A stretch of DNA of 64,000 nucleotides from Desulfuromusa sp. GTDB lineage: Bacteria > Desulfobacterota > Desulfuromonadia > Desulfuromonadales > Geopsychrobacteraceae. How positions within the stretch are numbered: the first letter of the stretch is position 1; each line of letters begins with the position of its first letter. The notes below the pieces were generated by a model. The model was not told the origin of the DNA. It did no database searches and saw only the letters and a list, made by a program, of their open reading frames with translations. Position numbers and translations under genes: made by a program. The DNA lies in NCBI GenBank assembly GCA_016744595.1, contig JADGEB010000019.1, positions 1 to 64,000 of the forward strand. The letters are read 5' to 3'. Shown one piece after another: positions 36,117 through 45,747 of the stretch.

Positions 36117-36770
36117 CTAGAATCCCATATCCGCATTGACAACCAGAACTCTCACATCGGAACAACGTGGATTGCGGTCAATGACGGTCGTTATCCGGCA
36201 GAGTCGATCTGGCGAATCACAATCTCCACAGAACCCTGTTGCAGCACACGGAGTATTATAATGGAGCCGTTTGGCATTAGGCGGAGTTGCCCAATTTTTG
36301 ATCCGAGTAATGGCATCTTCAACAGTGCCATCAACAAGCTTGTTACGACCTGCGACAACAATAACTTTGCTGGGGCCAAAAGACATGGCTGCTACTCGAT
36401 TACCGACACCATCGATATTGACCAGCTCCCCGGACAAGGTCAAAGCATTACACCCGGAAAGAAAGAGCGAGCAAGATAATTGACGCTGCATAATCTCAAG
36501 TCGTTGATCAAGGGTAAGGGCGTGATCTCCCGCGTTAAGAACTTTTTTCCCCAGACTCAGCAGATGCGCTTCGACTCCCAGATCAACAATAGACATTGAG
36601 CCACCAAAACCAATACTTTCTGCATCAGTAGCTTCCTCAATAATATATTCAAACGCATCTTGTGGTGTCGGGCAGTATTGGGCAACAAAACCATTTCTGG
36701 CCAGTGACTCAACCGCCTTTTGACATTTTTTCTCATGTATCCAGGTAAAAAGTTCTTCGGTTAATCCCAT
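36117..36770 (-). CDS. LUD-domain protein (YkgG/LutC-like)
   Basis: 217 residues. Family landmarks are ATDAESIGFGGSMSI, VNIDGVGNRVAAMSFGP and a C-terminal Cys-rich segment (TGFCGDCDSPDRLCRI). LUD proteins accompany lactate-utilisation (Lut) and related hydroxy-acid systems; their exact function is uncertain. AAGGAG is 7 bases upstream of the ATG. Sitting between two LarA-like genes supports hydroxy-acid metabolism. Confidence 0.8.
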   Translation of the reverse strand: MGLTEELFTWIHEKKCQKAVESLARNGFVAQYCPTPQDAFEYIIEEATDAESIGFGGSMSIVDLGVEAHLLSLGKKVLNAGDHALTLDQRLEIMQRQLSCSLFLSGCNALTLSGELVNIDGVGNRVAAMSFGPSKVIVVAGRNKLVDGTVEDAITRIKNWATPPNAKRLHYNTPCAATGFCGDCDSPDRLCRITTVIDRNPRCSDVRVLVVNADMGF

Positions 36771-36901
36771 AGCTTTCTCCTTTGTTTTTCGTGATCGCTA
36801 TATCATTCAGGTTCAACTTTTTCATACATACAGTATCAGGCATACTAATCAGCTAATCTGATTTATACCAAAACGGGTAGCCATCAAAACCAGAGCCAGT
36901 C

Positions 36902-38257
36902 CTATCCACCAATTATTGGTGTTATATCAGAGGCATGGGGAATGACAAGGAATGTGGCCTCTGCCCCGTACTTGTGCATCGCACTTGCAATAGCGTTTTC
37001 AAGGGAATCGAACCCCTCTAAAAACATATCCTCCAACTCTCCCCTAGCAACCTTACTGCAAGCAACAGAGATGTTGAAATCCTTTAACGCACGTGCCAAC
37101 ATGTAGGCTTTACTGATTCCGGCTGGTGAATAGCCCGTCTGGATAAATTGGTCGATAACATCCTGAGGACATTCAGCGTCCACCAGAACCTTGCCAAACT
37201 TCCCAGCCCCATCTCGAATTTCAGCCACAAGGATGATCTGACCACCTTTTTTGCATAGCATTTCAGCACAACCGATAGCCTTCTGAGACTGGTGCAGATC
37301 AAAATCACGTGGATATCCTCCCGGACTGACAATAACGACATCAGACTGCTCAACAACAGGGACAGTCCATATCTTGCTGCAGATTTCTACCCCCTTTAAG
37401 TGTGCAAAATTCAAATCCCCTGCAACACAGGAAACCAGCTCACGTTCCGGGTTATCCACGGTATTGACAATGAAATCAATTTTGGCAATACGAGCCGCAG
37501 CCAGCGATTCCTCATGAAAAGGATTTCCTTCCAGCCACCCCATGGAAGAAACATTAGGGCGAATCGGAAAAGAATGATGTCTCTTTAAACTGTTAATCCC
37601 GGCTATCCCTGGCATGACACTCTTGCGCCCGCCAGAATAACCGGCTAATTGGTGTGGCGTGATACAACCGGTAGTGATTTTAACTTCGGCTTCCGCGAAT
37701 TCCTTGTTTATCTGGACTTCCAATCCCCCTGCAGTCTGCCCGAGTGTAACAAGTCGCAACGGATCTGTGGCATTGTGATGAACAATCCTGAATCGTTCCA
37801 GAATATGATCCCCCAACATGCTACGTAGTTCCTGATCGGTGTTGGGTCTATGGTAACCATAGGCAATAACCAAAAAAATCTGATCATCGATAAAGCCAGC
37901 CTCGGCCAACTCATCAGCAATTATTTCAACAAGGATCCCACTGGGATATGGACGGGTAATATCATTGACAATAATTCCAGCACTTTTTTTCCCTCTGGCA
38001 ATCTCTTTAAGACGTGTTGATTGGACAGGATTCTGGATAGCACGCCTGACTTCTGCCCGCATATCTTTGACGCCCGGAATATAGGTTGGTCTGATAACCC
38101 CCTTGACATTCGGGACACTGACTTCTATCTGTGTTTCACCAACAGGAATAGTTACTTTTTCAAAATGCACGGTCAAGGAACTTCCCTTTCTTACCGAAGT
38201 TTCGCACTGCTTTGATCCAGTTAAATTATTCAGATCTTCGTGTAGAAGATTGAACAC
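36902..38257 (-). CDS. larA: LarA-type nickel-pincer racemase
   Basis: 451 residues. The residues that hold the nickel-pincer cofactor in Lactobacillus LarA are all present by motif: VNDITRPYPSG (Asp and Arg), AYGYHRPNT (His), and PHQLAGYSGGRK, where His is followed ten residues later by the pyridinium-linked Lys, then a His 16 residues after that Lys. So it should be a functional 2-hydroxy-acid racemase/epimerase, though not necessarily of lactate. The cofactor makers LarB, LarC and LarE are not in the window. The start is a GTG with AAGGG upstream; the first about 30 residues are an extension relative to characterised LarA. Confidence 0.82.
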   Translation of the reverse strand: MFNLLHEDLNNLTGSKQCETSVRKGSSLTVHFEKVTIPVGETQIEVSVPNVKGVIRPTYIPGVKDMRAEVRRAIQNPVQSTRLKEIARGKKSAGIIVNDITRPYPSGILVEIIADELAEAGFIDDQIFLVIAYGYHRPNTDQELRSMLGDHILERFRIVHHNATDPLRLVTLGQTAGGLEVQINKEFAEAEVKITTGCITPHQLAGYSGGRKSVMPGIAGINSLKRHHSFPIRPNVSSMGWLEGNPFHEESLAAARIAKIDFIVNTVDNPERELVSCVAGDLNFAHLKGVEICSKIWTVPVVEQSDVVIVSPGGYPRDFDLHQSQKAIGCAEMLCKKGGQIILVAEIRDGAGKFGKVLVDAECPQDVIDQFIQTGYSPAGISKAYMLARALKDFNISVACSKVARGELEDMFLEGFDSLENAIASAMHKYGAEATFLVIPHASDITPIIGG

Positions 38258-38308
38258 ATAACGAACCCTTTACATCAGACAAGAAACCTGTAGAGACAGC
38301 ATCCTTCA

Positions 38309-39706
38309 TTAACCATTGCCAGCAGGGGAATTTTCCAAAAGGCTCAACAATTCACTGATATCATTGAGCTCTTCCAGTTTCATCACACAATCATAAATCC
38401 TCTGCTGTGTCTCCTCTGCGACAATACCTTGGGCACAGGAACGAAGCTTGTTACGCAAATCCATCTCATCCAGAGGCACTTCAGGGTCTCCCTTCGGCAG
38501 AACCACAGCATCGGATAAAACTGATCCGTCCTGTTTGATTATTTCGATTCTGGCGCCACGAATATTCTCTGCCCGATTCTCCAGAGCTGGTTCACTGACA
38601 ATTTCCATTTTACGGATCCAGTCTCGGACATCACTCTTCATGCTGCCAACAGCCTCTAAATCATCTAACGTATAAGTCCCATTCAGCAGCGCAACAGCTG
38701 TTGCATAAGTCAGACTGAACTTTGCCTCATCAACATCCACAGGCTCCAGGATATTTCCTGTAACCTGGATAGCAGCCGGATAAATATATATTCGAACCTT
38801 CTCTATTTGCTCTAACGCTGGGATACTCTTTCCCCTGAGTTTCCGTGCAACATCTATGGGAGCATGGATATGTCGACATGCTGGATAAAGCTTCACATAA
38901 CAGGTTGTAATCTTATATTCGTGCCCCAGACCATTCAGCAGAAGATCAACATTCGCTTGGTCGGAAAAAGCCCTAAAAAAACCTTTTCTTCCCTCAAGTG
39001 GTGATTCTGGTGCACCAGAACCTGCTTTCGATAGTAAGGCGGAAACAATACCTGTGCGGACAGCATTTCCTGGATTAATTGGTTTAGCCATCTGGCCGCT
39101 TTCTGTCACCTCAAACAAACCAGCAGTCTGGACTGTTGCTAAACTGATGGAACGCCGGATAGCATCTTCAGATAAGCCAAGTATTTTTGCCGACACCGCA
39201 CCTGCGGCCACCGTACCGATAGTTCCGGTACCATGAAAACCACGTTGAAAATGCGATGGCATCACCGCATTTGATAGCCTGATATAGACCTCATAGCCAG
39301 CAACAATAGCAGTAATGATCTCTTTCCCATGTTTGTGATATGCCTCTGCCAAAGAAAGGGCGGCCGGAATCGTAGCAACTCCAGGATGTCCCTGAGCAGA
39401 CCTATGGCCATCATCCAGATCAGCACCGTGGCCAAATACAGCATTGAGGAAAGCGGCATGCGGAGCGGGAAGACGGCCACCACCAAACAGAACCGTGCTT
39501 TCAGTCTTTCCACCCATGTCACGATAAACATCTAAAGCAACCCTATTGAAAGTCCCATTGATCCGATATCCGGCAATTGCAGAGGCCAGAAAATCCAGAA
39601 TCAACATTTTTGTATAGTCAACAACGCTGGCAGGAAGATCATCATATTTCAGATTGTAGACATATTGGCTCAACAGACGTGTGGAATTATTTTTAACTTT
39701 CAACAT
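38309..39706 (-). CDS. MmgE/PrpD family protein
   Basis: 465 residues. The family signature HGADLDDGHRSAQGHPG and VAGYEVYIRLSNAV are visible, with CYVKLYPACRHIHAPID further on. Members include 2-methylcitrate dehydratase, cis-aconitate decarboxylase and iminodisuccinate epimerase; all act on multi-carboxylate substrates without metal. AGGAG precedes the ATG. It lies 50 bases upstream of larA and 67 downstream of the AOR gene. It is probably a dehydratase or epimerase for a carboxylic-acid intermediate of this cluster. Confidence 0.85.
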   Translation of the reverse strand: MLKVKNNSTRLLSQYVYNLKYDDLPASVVDYTKMLILDFLASAIAGYRINGTFNRVALDVYRDMGGKTESTVLFGGGRLPAPHAAFLNAVFGHGADLDDGHRSAQGHPGVATIPAALSLAEAYHKHGKEIITAIVAGYEVYIRLSNAVMPSHFQRGFHGTGTIGTVAAGAVSAKILGLSEDAIRRSISLATVQTAGLFEVTESGQMAKPINPGNAVRTGIVSALLSKAGSGAPESPLEGRKGFFRAFSDQANVDLLLNGLGHEYKITTCYVKLYPACRHIHAPIDVARKLRGKSIPALEQIEKVRIYIYPAAIQVTGNILEPVDVDEAKFSLTYATAVALLNGTYTLDDLEAVGSMKSDVRDWIRKMEIVSEPALENRAENIRGARIEIIKQDGSVLSDAVVLPKGDPEVPLDEMDLRNKLRSCAQGIVAEETQQRIYDCVMKLEELNDISELLSLLENSPAGNG

Positions 39707-39773
39707 ACCGGGGTTCTCCTGCTTCTAAACAAAGAATATGACGCTGCATTTAATCGGACGATATCAAGGCTTG

Positions 39774-41618
39774 CTACCCGTCACGTTTTGGCCATAGCCC
39801 TTCCATTTCAGGTTCAAAAATAGCCCAGACTTTTGCCTTAAACTCCGCCAAAAACTCACGAGTAATAAAATGGGGCAACAGAATATTGGGATTAGGACAG
39901 TCAAAAACCTGGCTTGGAAGGGTAAAATCTTCGTCTGAGAACCCCTGACGAAGCTCCAACGACAAACCACGTAAGTAGGTTCTCCGTACGGCAGCAAGAA
40001 GTGCCTCAGATGAGATATCAAGACCAGTTGACAACTTGATTGCCTGGTGAACAAACTCACTTTCCAAACCAAAACCAACAAACTTGCAGAGCCCGATCAT
40101 ATCAAAACCAACTCTTAGGAGCCCATCCGTGGTTACAGCTTTAACCCAGTAATCGATACTTGTCCCGCCCCCCTTGACAAGATTCAGATGAGTTCCCATG
40201 GACATATGACCACCAGCAATTGCAAAAACATAACCTGGATTGGTCTCGGGAAGATAAGCAGGTAACTCCAACCCCTTAACCTGTATGGCATACGCAGTCT
40301 CACCAAGCTGCTCAGAGAGTCTTTTGACCCCTTTTCCTATTGAGCTAAGATTTCCCATCCCGGTCTGAATAACTAATTCTTTGATACGTTCAAAATCACC
40401 AAAGACAGCACCATTGAGAAACTGTTTTTCTGGGAATCTTTCGTTATAGTCAAGTACATAGGCAATTGTGGTTCCCAAAGAAATTGCATCCATGGAAAGA
40501 TTGTCACACAATTGTATCAATTCCCCAGCCTGTCCGGCATCATAGAGGCCAAGGTTGGATCCAAATAGATTCAGAGGTTCATAGTCGAACTTTGCAAGGA
40601 ATTTCCCCCTGTTACCATCCGGGTTACGCCGATGAATATTATTGTGACACCTGATTCCACAGCGAAAACACCCTTCGCTACGGATATCAAAGGTCTTTTC
40701 TACATTTTCACGGAACAGACTTTCAACAGCGTTTTCCTTCTTAGGGCGAAAATTATTTTCTGCAACTGCATGAAAAGTTTGCAAAACATCATAATTGACC
40801 CAGGTTCCACCGCTACCACCACGACTAATTGGTTGAAACTTGATGGAACCACCAACTTTTATGACATCGTGGTTGATGCCCCGCATACCAGAAGTCACTG
40901 GTTCAAATTTGTCTTTACTCTGGACAACAATTGAGATGAGATTTTTGTATCCCATCAGACTCCCCATGCCACCACGGCCAGCAAAACGGCACTTGTCTTC
41001 CCCTGATTTCAGCTGATTTTCAGTGCTCATTGCAATCGCCCCCATGAAAACTGTCTTGTAGTTTTCACCAGCAGGGCCGATTGCCGCAAAATGCGCATCA
41101 GGGTAACTTTTCTGCAAAGTCATGATTTTTTCATGACTGCTGAGACCCAACAGGGAGGTAGCTGATTTGATTTCTACATGAGGCCAACTCTCTCCTTCGC
41201 GAAAGACAATATAAACAGGATCGCCAGAGCAATTCTCAAAAACCACCTCATCAACCCCACACCATTTCAACTTGTTGCCAAACTTTCCACTTGCAGCCGA
41301 CCACATAGCACCAGGCAACCCTGAACTTGACTGCTTTAGTGGACTATAGGCTGAAAAGTAGGTTCGCAACCCAGTCATAACGTTACTGCCAGTCAGAAGC
41401 CCCGTATTCATAATCAACGGATTTTCAGGACAGTATGCCTCTGTTATTTTACGTTCAGCCAGCATTTGGAATGATCGACCAACACCACCAAGAATATCTT
41501 CAAGATTGTGGCAAGGGATCTCCTCCATAGTTGCTATTCCAGTAGCCAAATCAACACTACAGCGCCGATACAGAACAGAGGATGGATCCGTACCCGAATT
41601 TTGATTCAAAATACGCAT
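39774..41618 (-). CDS. Aldehyde:ferredoxin oxidoreductase family protein (tungsten enzyme)
   Basis: 614 residues. An N-terminal AOR domain is followed by the cluster ligands CFRCGIRC (about residue 315) and the fourth Cys in MIGLCKFVG (about 510), binding a 4Fe-4S cluster beside the tungstopterin. GGRGGMGSLMGYKNL-type motifs (near residue 210) match the pterin-binding region. The reaction would be aldehyde to acid with ferredoxin, or the reverse. CAGGAG precedes the ATG. It is the first gene of the cluster after the promoter at 41743-41771. Some family members are not aldehyde oxidoreductases (for example BamB-type), so the substrate is open. Confidence 0.85.
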   Translation of the reverse strand: MRILNQNSGTDPSSVLYRRCSVDLATGIATMEEIPCHNLEDILGGVGRSFQMLAERKITEAYCPENPLIMNTGLLTGSNVMTGLRTYFSAYSPLKQSSSGLPGAMWSAASGKFGNKLKWCGVDEVVFENCSGDPVYIVFREGESWPHVEIKSATSLLGLSSHEKIMTLQKSYPDAHFAAIGPAGENYKTVFMGAIAMSTENQLKSGEDKCRFAGRGGMGSLMGYKNLISIVVQSKDKFEPVTSGMRGINHDVIKVGGSIKFQPISRGGSGGTWVNYDVLQTFHAVAENNFRPKKENAVESLFRENVEKTFDIRSEGCFRCGIRCHNNIHRRNPDGNRGKFLAKFDYEPLNLFGSNLGLYDAGQAGELIQLCDNLSMDAISLGTTIAYVLDYNERFPEKQFLNGAVFGDFERIKELVIQTGMGNLSSIGKGVKRLSEQLGETAYAIQVKGLELPAYLPETNPGYVFAIAGGHMSMGTHLNLVKGGGTSIDYWVKAVTTDGLLRVGFDMIGLCKFVGFGLESEFVHQAIKLSTGLDISSEALLAAVRRTYLRGLSLELRQGFSDEDFTLPSQVFDCPNPNILLPHFITREFLAEFKAKVWAIFEPEMEGLWPKRDG

Positions 41619-41742
41619 AGCTCTCCTGACATTGACTAAATGTATTTCACAGCAGCATATTACCCACTGAATATTTCAAACAAATTGAGGCCATTATCTA
41701 TCCTGCACGAATGACATCATTACTATGACCACGATGGTCACT

Positions 41743-41771
41743 TGTATAGTCAATAATATAAGTATTGTCAA
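41743..41771 (-). promoter_or_regulatory. Sigma-70-type promoter at the head of the catabolic cluster
   Basis: On the minus strand TTGACA (41766-41771), a 17-base spacer and TATACA (41743-41748). Its layout and much of its spacer match the dctP promoter. The leader to the AOR gene is about 120 bases. The divergently transcribed GntR gene is 500 bases away, so autoregulation plus cluster control is plausible. Confidence 0.6.
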
Positions 41772-42135
41772 TAAGATTTATTGGCTCAAACCAAGCTAAG
41801 GCAAATAAATCAGTCTCCTAAAATACATTCAACCCAGAACAAAGTAGCTAGAGAAATAGCCACCACCAACTCGGCGGATCAGTTCTTCACCATTTCTGAC
41901 TCTGCAACTATGATGCTCGTAGTTCATATTGACAAGAGATGAAGAGTAGTTTACTTATATATACAATCAAATATTCTAATACCCTCATTCGGGTCGTTGC
42001 TCAATCACAGTGTGGTCTCTAAACCTTCTGATATAGTTCTTGTCGTATACAGAAAATTATTCGCTAAAGATCGTTGATATCAACAACAAGTTATTCCCCC
42101 TTAAGAACAAATGACAATGACATCATTAACAAGGT
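41772..42135. other. Divergent intergenic region with a perfect palindrome
   Basis: No gene is supported. GTTGATATCAAC at 42073-42084 is a perfect 12-base palindrome lying about 55 bases upstream of the regulator promoter. It could be an operator for the GntR protein. The remaining sequence is AT-rich without other clear elements. Confidence 0.35.
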
Positions 42136-42164
42136 TTGAAAATTAAAACCAAACCCTTTATAAT
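42136..42164 (+). promoter_or_regulatory. Sigma-70-type promoter of the GntR gene
   Basis: TTGAAA (42136-42141), 17 bases, then a consensus TATAAT (42159-42164). The transcript would start about 70 bases before the ATG. Confidence 0.65.
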
Positions 42165-42238
42165 TAATCGATCAGTTACTTAATAATTTAGAGAACCCAG
42201 TTCTTTAACAACCCATAGACTAATAATGGAGTAAAAAG

Positions 42239-43000
42239 ATGCCGCCAGTTCTTCCGATGTATCACCAAATCAGAAAAAAAATTCAAGAATCTATCATTTC
42301 CAAAGAATATGGCCCTGGTGAACTCATCCCATCTGAAAATGAAATGGCCAAAGTTTTTGGTGTGACCAGAATGACCGTAAGACAGGCAATTTCTCTTCTT
42401 ACTCAAGAGGGGCTTCTTCTTAGAAAAAGGGGAACCGGAACATTTGTAACAACCGACACCAAGTTACTGGGAAGGTTCAGTCTTGACTTTACAGGCTTTA
42501 TGGATGAACTGGTTTATCAGGCATCCGAATCAAAAACAATCAGTGCCAGAATTGAAACCATAAGCACTCCAAAAGTCATCAAAGAAAAACTACAAATAGA
42601 CGATGATAAGATTATAAAAATAGAGCGGGTCAGAACCCTGAGGGGACAGGTTTTTGCTTTTACCGTCAACTACTTACCCACAAGCATTGGTCAGCAAATT
42701 GATATTAATAGCTTGTACCAGAAACCTCTCTTAAAAATATTGGAAACAGATATGGGCATCGAGTTAAATGAAGCCTTTCAGACAATTGAAGCATCCTTTG
42801 CTGATCAGTATGTTGCTGAAAATCTGGGTCTCGAAATGGGATCATCCATTCTTTTTGTTGAAAGAACGATGTATGACAATAACAGTGTTCCTTTCGAGAT
42901 TGTCCAAAGTTCCTATCGAGGTGATATTTACAAATATGTTGTCAGACTCAAATTAAAAAAAGGGGATAAGAAGAAAAAATGGGTACAGTACGAAGAATAG
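42239..43000 (+). CDS. GntR-family transcriptional regulator, HutC/UTRA subfamily
   Basis: 253 residues. The winged helix-turn-helix covers residues about 5-75 (YHQIRKKIQESI, GELIPSENEMAKVFGVTRMT, LLRKRGTGTFV). A UTRA ligand-binding domain follows (about 95-235; IKIERVRTLRG and SSILFVERTMYD). HutC-type regulators are usually repressors released by a pathway metabolite. Divergent from the whole cluster and with its own strong promoter, it is the obvious candidate regulator of the cluster. The effector cannot be read from sequence. Confidence 0.88.
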   Translation: MPPVLPMYHQIRKKIQESIISKEYGPGELIPSENEMAKVFGVTRMTVRQAISLLTQEGLLLRKRGTGTFVTTDTKLLGRFSLDFTGFMDELVYQASESKTISARIETISTPKVIKEKLQIDDDKIIKIERVRTLRGQVFAFTVNYLPTSIGQQIDINSLYQKPLLKILETDMGIELNEAFQTIEASFADQYVAENLGLEMGSSILFVERTMYDNNSVPFEIVQSSYRGDIYKYVVRLKLKKGDKKKKWVQYEE

Positions 43001-43352
43001 AGTGATTGAATTGTCCGTGTATAGCAACGGCGAACTTCACAATAGCACGAGCAAGGGATGTTTCCATTCCTAGTATCACAATCAGTGGAACGTGATCAGA
43101 CATCAGACAAAAAAACTCACCCCGAACTGTCAGACCTCTTCAGCCACAAACTCCAAGAAAGTGAGCTGAGTCTCCACGCTATGGAAGATATTTATGGGGC
43201 GAACGCCCCGTTGTCCAACATGGTGGAGCCCCAAAAAATATGATAGACTGACCACTTGATCCAAGCGACCCCGCAGAAAACTACTGAGGGTTGTCCTTAA
43301 GGATATAGTTTCAATCTATTGTACTTAAACAATAAAAATGAAGGAAAAACAG
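43001..43352. other. Intergenic region upstream of the SlyD-like gene
   Basis: About 350 bases without a convincing gene. A 61-codon frame (43058-43243) lacks a ribosome site and composition typical of genes. No terminator for the GntR gene was recognised. Confidence 0.3.
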
Positions 43353-43826
43353 ATGATTCAGGCCAAAGAAGCAGATAAGGTAACCATCAATTTTATCGGT
43401 AAATTAACTGATGGAGCTATTATTGACAGTACCTACCCAGACTCAGGAGGGGAACATTGTGATGGTGACAATTGTTGTTCCGATCATGGCCCTTTTGAAT
43501 TGACCATAGGGGAAGGTGATTTTTACACTCCTATCGAAACGGCATTGGTTGGCATGCAAGTTGGTGAGAAAAAGACCATCACCATTAATCCTGATGACGC
43601 TTTTGGTGATTATGACCCGGAAAACGTATTCACTGTGCAACGCAGCGAGCTTCCTGGCGAGATCACCCCAGAAGTCGGCATGGGGTTAGAGGTCACCGGT
43701 GACGATGATGATCTATATATGGTCACCATCGTTAAAGTCACCGATGAAGAGGTGAGCCTCGATTCGAACCATCCCCTTGCAGGGGAAGAATTGACCTACG
43801 AATTTGAGCTAGTCGAAATTCTTTAG
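43353..43826 (+). CDS. FKBP-type peptidyl-prolyl isomerase, SlyD-like
   Basis: 157 residues. VTINFIGKLTDGAIIDSTY opens an FKBP domain, followed by an inserted acidic, Cys/His-containing loop (GGEHCDGDNCCSDHG), then GPFELTIGEGDFYTPIETALVGMQVGEKK, the insert-in-flap region (DDAFGDYDPENV) and a closing ELTYEFELVEI. This is the SlyD type: folding helper with a chaperone insert. The Cys/His loop near the N-terminus might bind metal, unlike classic SlyD, where the His-rich tail is C-terminal. The start at 43353 is chosen for AAGGA; an ATG 15 bases earlier precedes it. A hairpin terminator follows. Confidence 0.85.
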   Translation: MIQAKEADKVTINFIGKLTDGAIIDSTYPDSGGEHCDGDNCCSDHGPFELTIGEGDFYTPIETALVGMQVGEKKTITINPDDAFGDYDPENVFTVQRSELPGEITPEVGMGLEVTGDDDDLYMVTIVKVTDEEVSLDSNHPLAGEELTYEFELVEIL

Positions 43827-43837
43827 TCGCAAAGACC

Positions 43838-43873
43838 AAAAAGGCAGCTTGCTATTATGCAAACTGCCTTTTT
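43838..43873 (+). terminator. Rho-independent terminator of the SlyD-like gene
   Basis: AAAAAGGCAG (43838-43847) pairs fully with CTGCCTTTTT (43864-43873), giving a GC core followed by a T-run. It lies 12 bases after the stop and, being A/T flanked, could work in both directions. Confidence 0.75.
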
Positions 43874-44152
43874 GCTTAGACCTTCCAATAAAATACCTTG
43901 ATTTGGGTAATACAACCTGATATTAACAGCGGCTCGTTTCTGCTGCACTCTTCTCAATCAGTGTCTTCCACGCATTCCACTGCCTGACAAGTAACAGACT
44001 CCAGATACCCTATTTCGATCCTCACAACTAAAGAAACTCGCTGCAAATAACGGGAGAATTTCAGGCTGAGGATATTGTTACGTCACTGCTAGTGGCAAGG
44101 GAAAGTACGCTTACCTATCGAAATACATCTTAAATCGAAAGAATGGAACCGC
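43874..44152. other. Intergenic region upstream of the SulP gene
   Basis: About 280 bases with no gene; presumed to hold the SulP promoter, but no clear -35/-10 pair stands out. Confidence 0.3.
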
Positions 44153-45691
44153 ATGACATTTATTGATGCAATGAAAAATTCGCGACTCAACGCTAAAAAT
44201 GAGATTTTGTCCGGGCTAACGGTTGCGCTAGCTTTAGTCCCTGAAGCAATAGCTTTTTCACTTATCGCTAATGTTAGTCCCCTGATTGGTCTCTATTCTG
44301 CATTTATTATCGGTCTTACAACTGCCCTTTTAGGCGGAAGACCTGGCATGATTTCTGGTGCAACCGGTGCCATAGCAGTCGTCATTGTCAGTCTTGTTGC
44401 CATGCATGGAGTTGAGTACTTGTTTGTTGCTGTCATATTGATGGGGATCATACAAATGTGTGTCGGTTTTTTACGCCTGGGAAAATTCATTCGCCTGGTG
44501 CCCCATCCGGTCATGTTTGGTTTTGTCAACGGCTTAGCGATTGTGATCTTTTTATCACAGCTAGATCAATTCAAAACAGTTGGGGCTGATAGCTCATCGT
44601 CCTGGTTAACTGGCCAACCGCTCTGGACTATGTTTGGTTTTGTTCTGGTAACTATGGCCATTATCTATTTTTTGCCTAAAGCAACCAAAGCTGTTCCTGC
44701 ATCACTCGCGGCTATTGTCGCCGTTTCCGTTGTTGTTATATTTTTCGAAATCCCAACCAGAACAGTAGGCGATATCGCTTCAATTTCAGGTGGGTTACCT
44801 CAGTTCCATCTCCCCTCTGTCCCTTTAAACTTTGAGACTCTTGCGATCATTTTTCCTTATTCATTAATCATGTCTCTGGTAGGCTTAATCGAAAGTCTTT
44901 TAACCTTGACCGTTGTTGACGAAATGACCGAAACCCGTGGGCGAGGCAATAGAGAATGTCTTGCTCAAGGGACAGCAAACCTGGTTACGGGATTCTTTGG
45001 CGGCATGGGAGGTTGTGCGATGATTGGGCAAAGCATTATCAATGTCAGCTCTGGCGGAAGAAAGCGTTTATCGGGAATTGTAGCAGCTATTGCACTTCTC
45101 CTTTTTATTCTTTTTGGTGCACCGCTGATCGAAAAAATTCCCATGGCAGCACTAACAGGACTCATGATTATGGTAGCTATCGGCACCTTTGAATGGGCCA
45201 GCTTGAGAATCATCCGCAAAGTTCCAGTCGCTGATGTAATCGTCATGGTACTGGTTGCCTCGGTGACAGTCATTTTTCACAACTTGGCGTTAGCCGTTCT
45301 CATTGGTGTCGTGGTCTCGGCTCTTGTATTTGCCTGGGAAAATGCAACAAGAATTCGAGCAAGAAAGCATGTAGACGAGCAGGGAGTGAAGCACTATGAA
45401 ATTTTTGGCCCTCTATTTTTTGGTTCAGTTGCAGTCTTTCAGGAAAAATTTGAGATACTGGATGACCCACAAGACATCATCATCGATTTCAGGGAATCCA
45501 GAGTGGTTGATCACTCCGCTATTGAAGCTTTGAACAAATTGACAGAAAGATATGCTAGAGTTGGCAAAACGGTACGCCTTCGTTATCTAAGTGAAGACTG
45601 CCGCAAACTTCTCGATAATGCTTCTTCCATCATTGATGTGAACTATCAGGAAGATCCAAAATACAAACTGGCGGTGGATGCCCTGGCATAA
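44153..45691 (+). CDS. SulP-family anion transporter with STAS domain
   Basis: 512 residues. Around a dozen membrane helices carry the SulP pattern ([64 protein letters not shown]), then a C-terminal STAS domain (about 400-505; [17 protein letters not shown]). SulP proteins exchange or import sulfate, bicarbonate or dicarboxylates; this sequence alone does not say which. It stands as a single gene with no partner. Confidence 0.88.
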   Translation: MTFIDAMKNSRLNAKNEILSGLTVALALVPEAIAFSLIANVSPLIGLYSAFIIGLTTALLGGRPGMISGATGAIAVVIVSLVAMHGVEYLFVAVILMGIIQMCVGFLRLGKFIRLVPHPVMFGFVNGLAIVIFLSQLDQFKTVGADSSSSWLTGQPLWTMFGFVLVTMAIIYFLPKATKAVPASLAAIVAVSVVVIFFEIPTRTVGDIASISGGLPQFHLPSVPLNFETLAIIFPYSLIMSLVGLIESLLTLTVVDEMTETRGRGNRECLAQGTANLVTGFFGGMGGCAMIGQSIINVSSGGRKRLSGIVAAIALLLFILFGAPLIEKIPMAALTGLMIMVAIGTFEWASLRIIRKVPVADVIVMVLVASVTVIFHNLALAVLIGVVVSALVFAWENATRIRARKHVDEQGVKHYEIFGPLFFGSVAVFQEKFEILDDPQDIIIDFRESRVVDHSAIEALNKLTERYARVGKTVRLRYLSEDCRKLLDNASSIIDVNYQEDPKYKLAVDALA

Positions 45692-45747
45692 TATCATCAA
45701 AATAAAAGCATATACTTTTAACTCTTTTCATCCATTTTGGAATTGCT

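Noticed and set aside
39764..40081. Alternative frame over the 3' end of the AOR gene
   Set aside because: The AOR frame is continuous and carries the fourth cluster Cys; the alternative has no motif.
43058..43243. A 61-codon frame between the GntR and SlyD-like genes
   Set aside because: No ribosome site, no family, and a composition unlike its neighbours.
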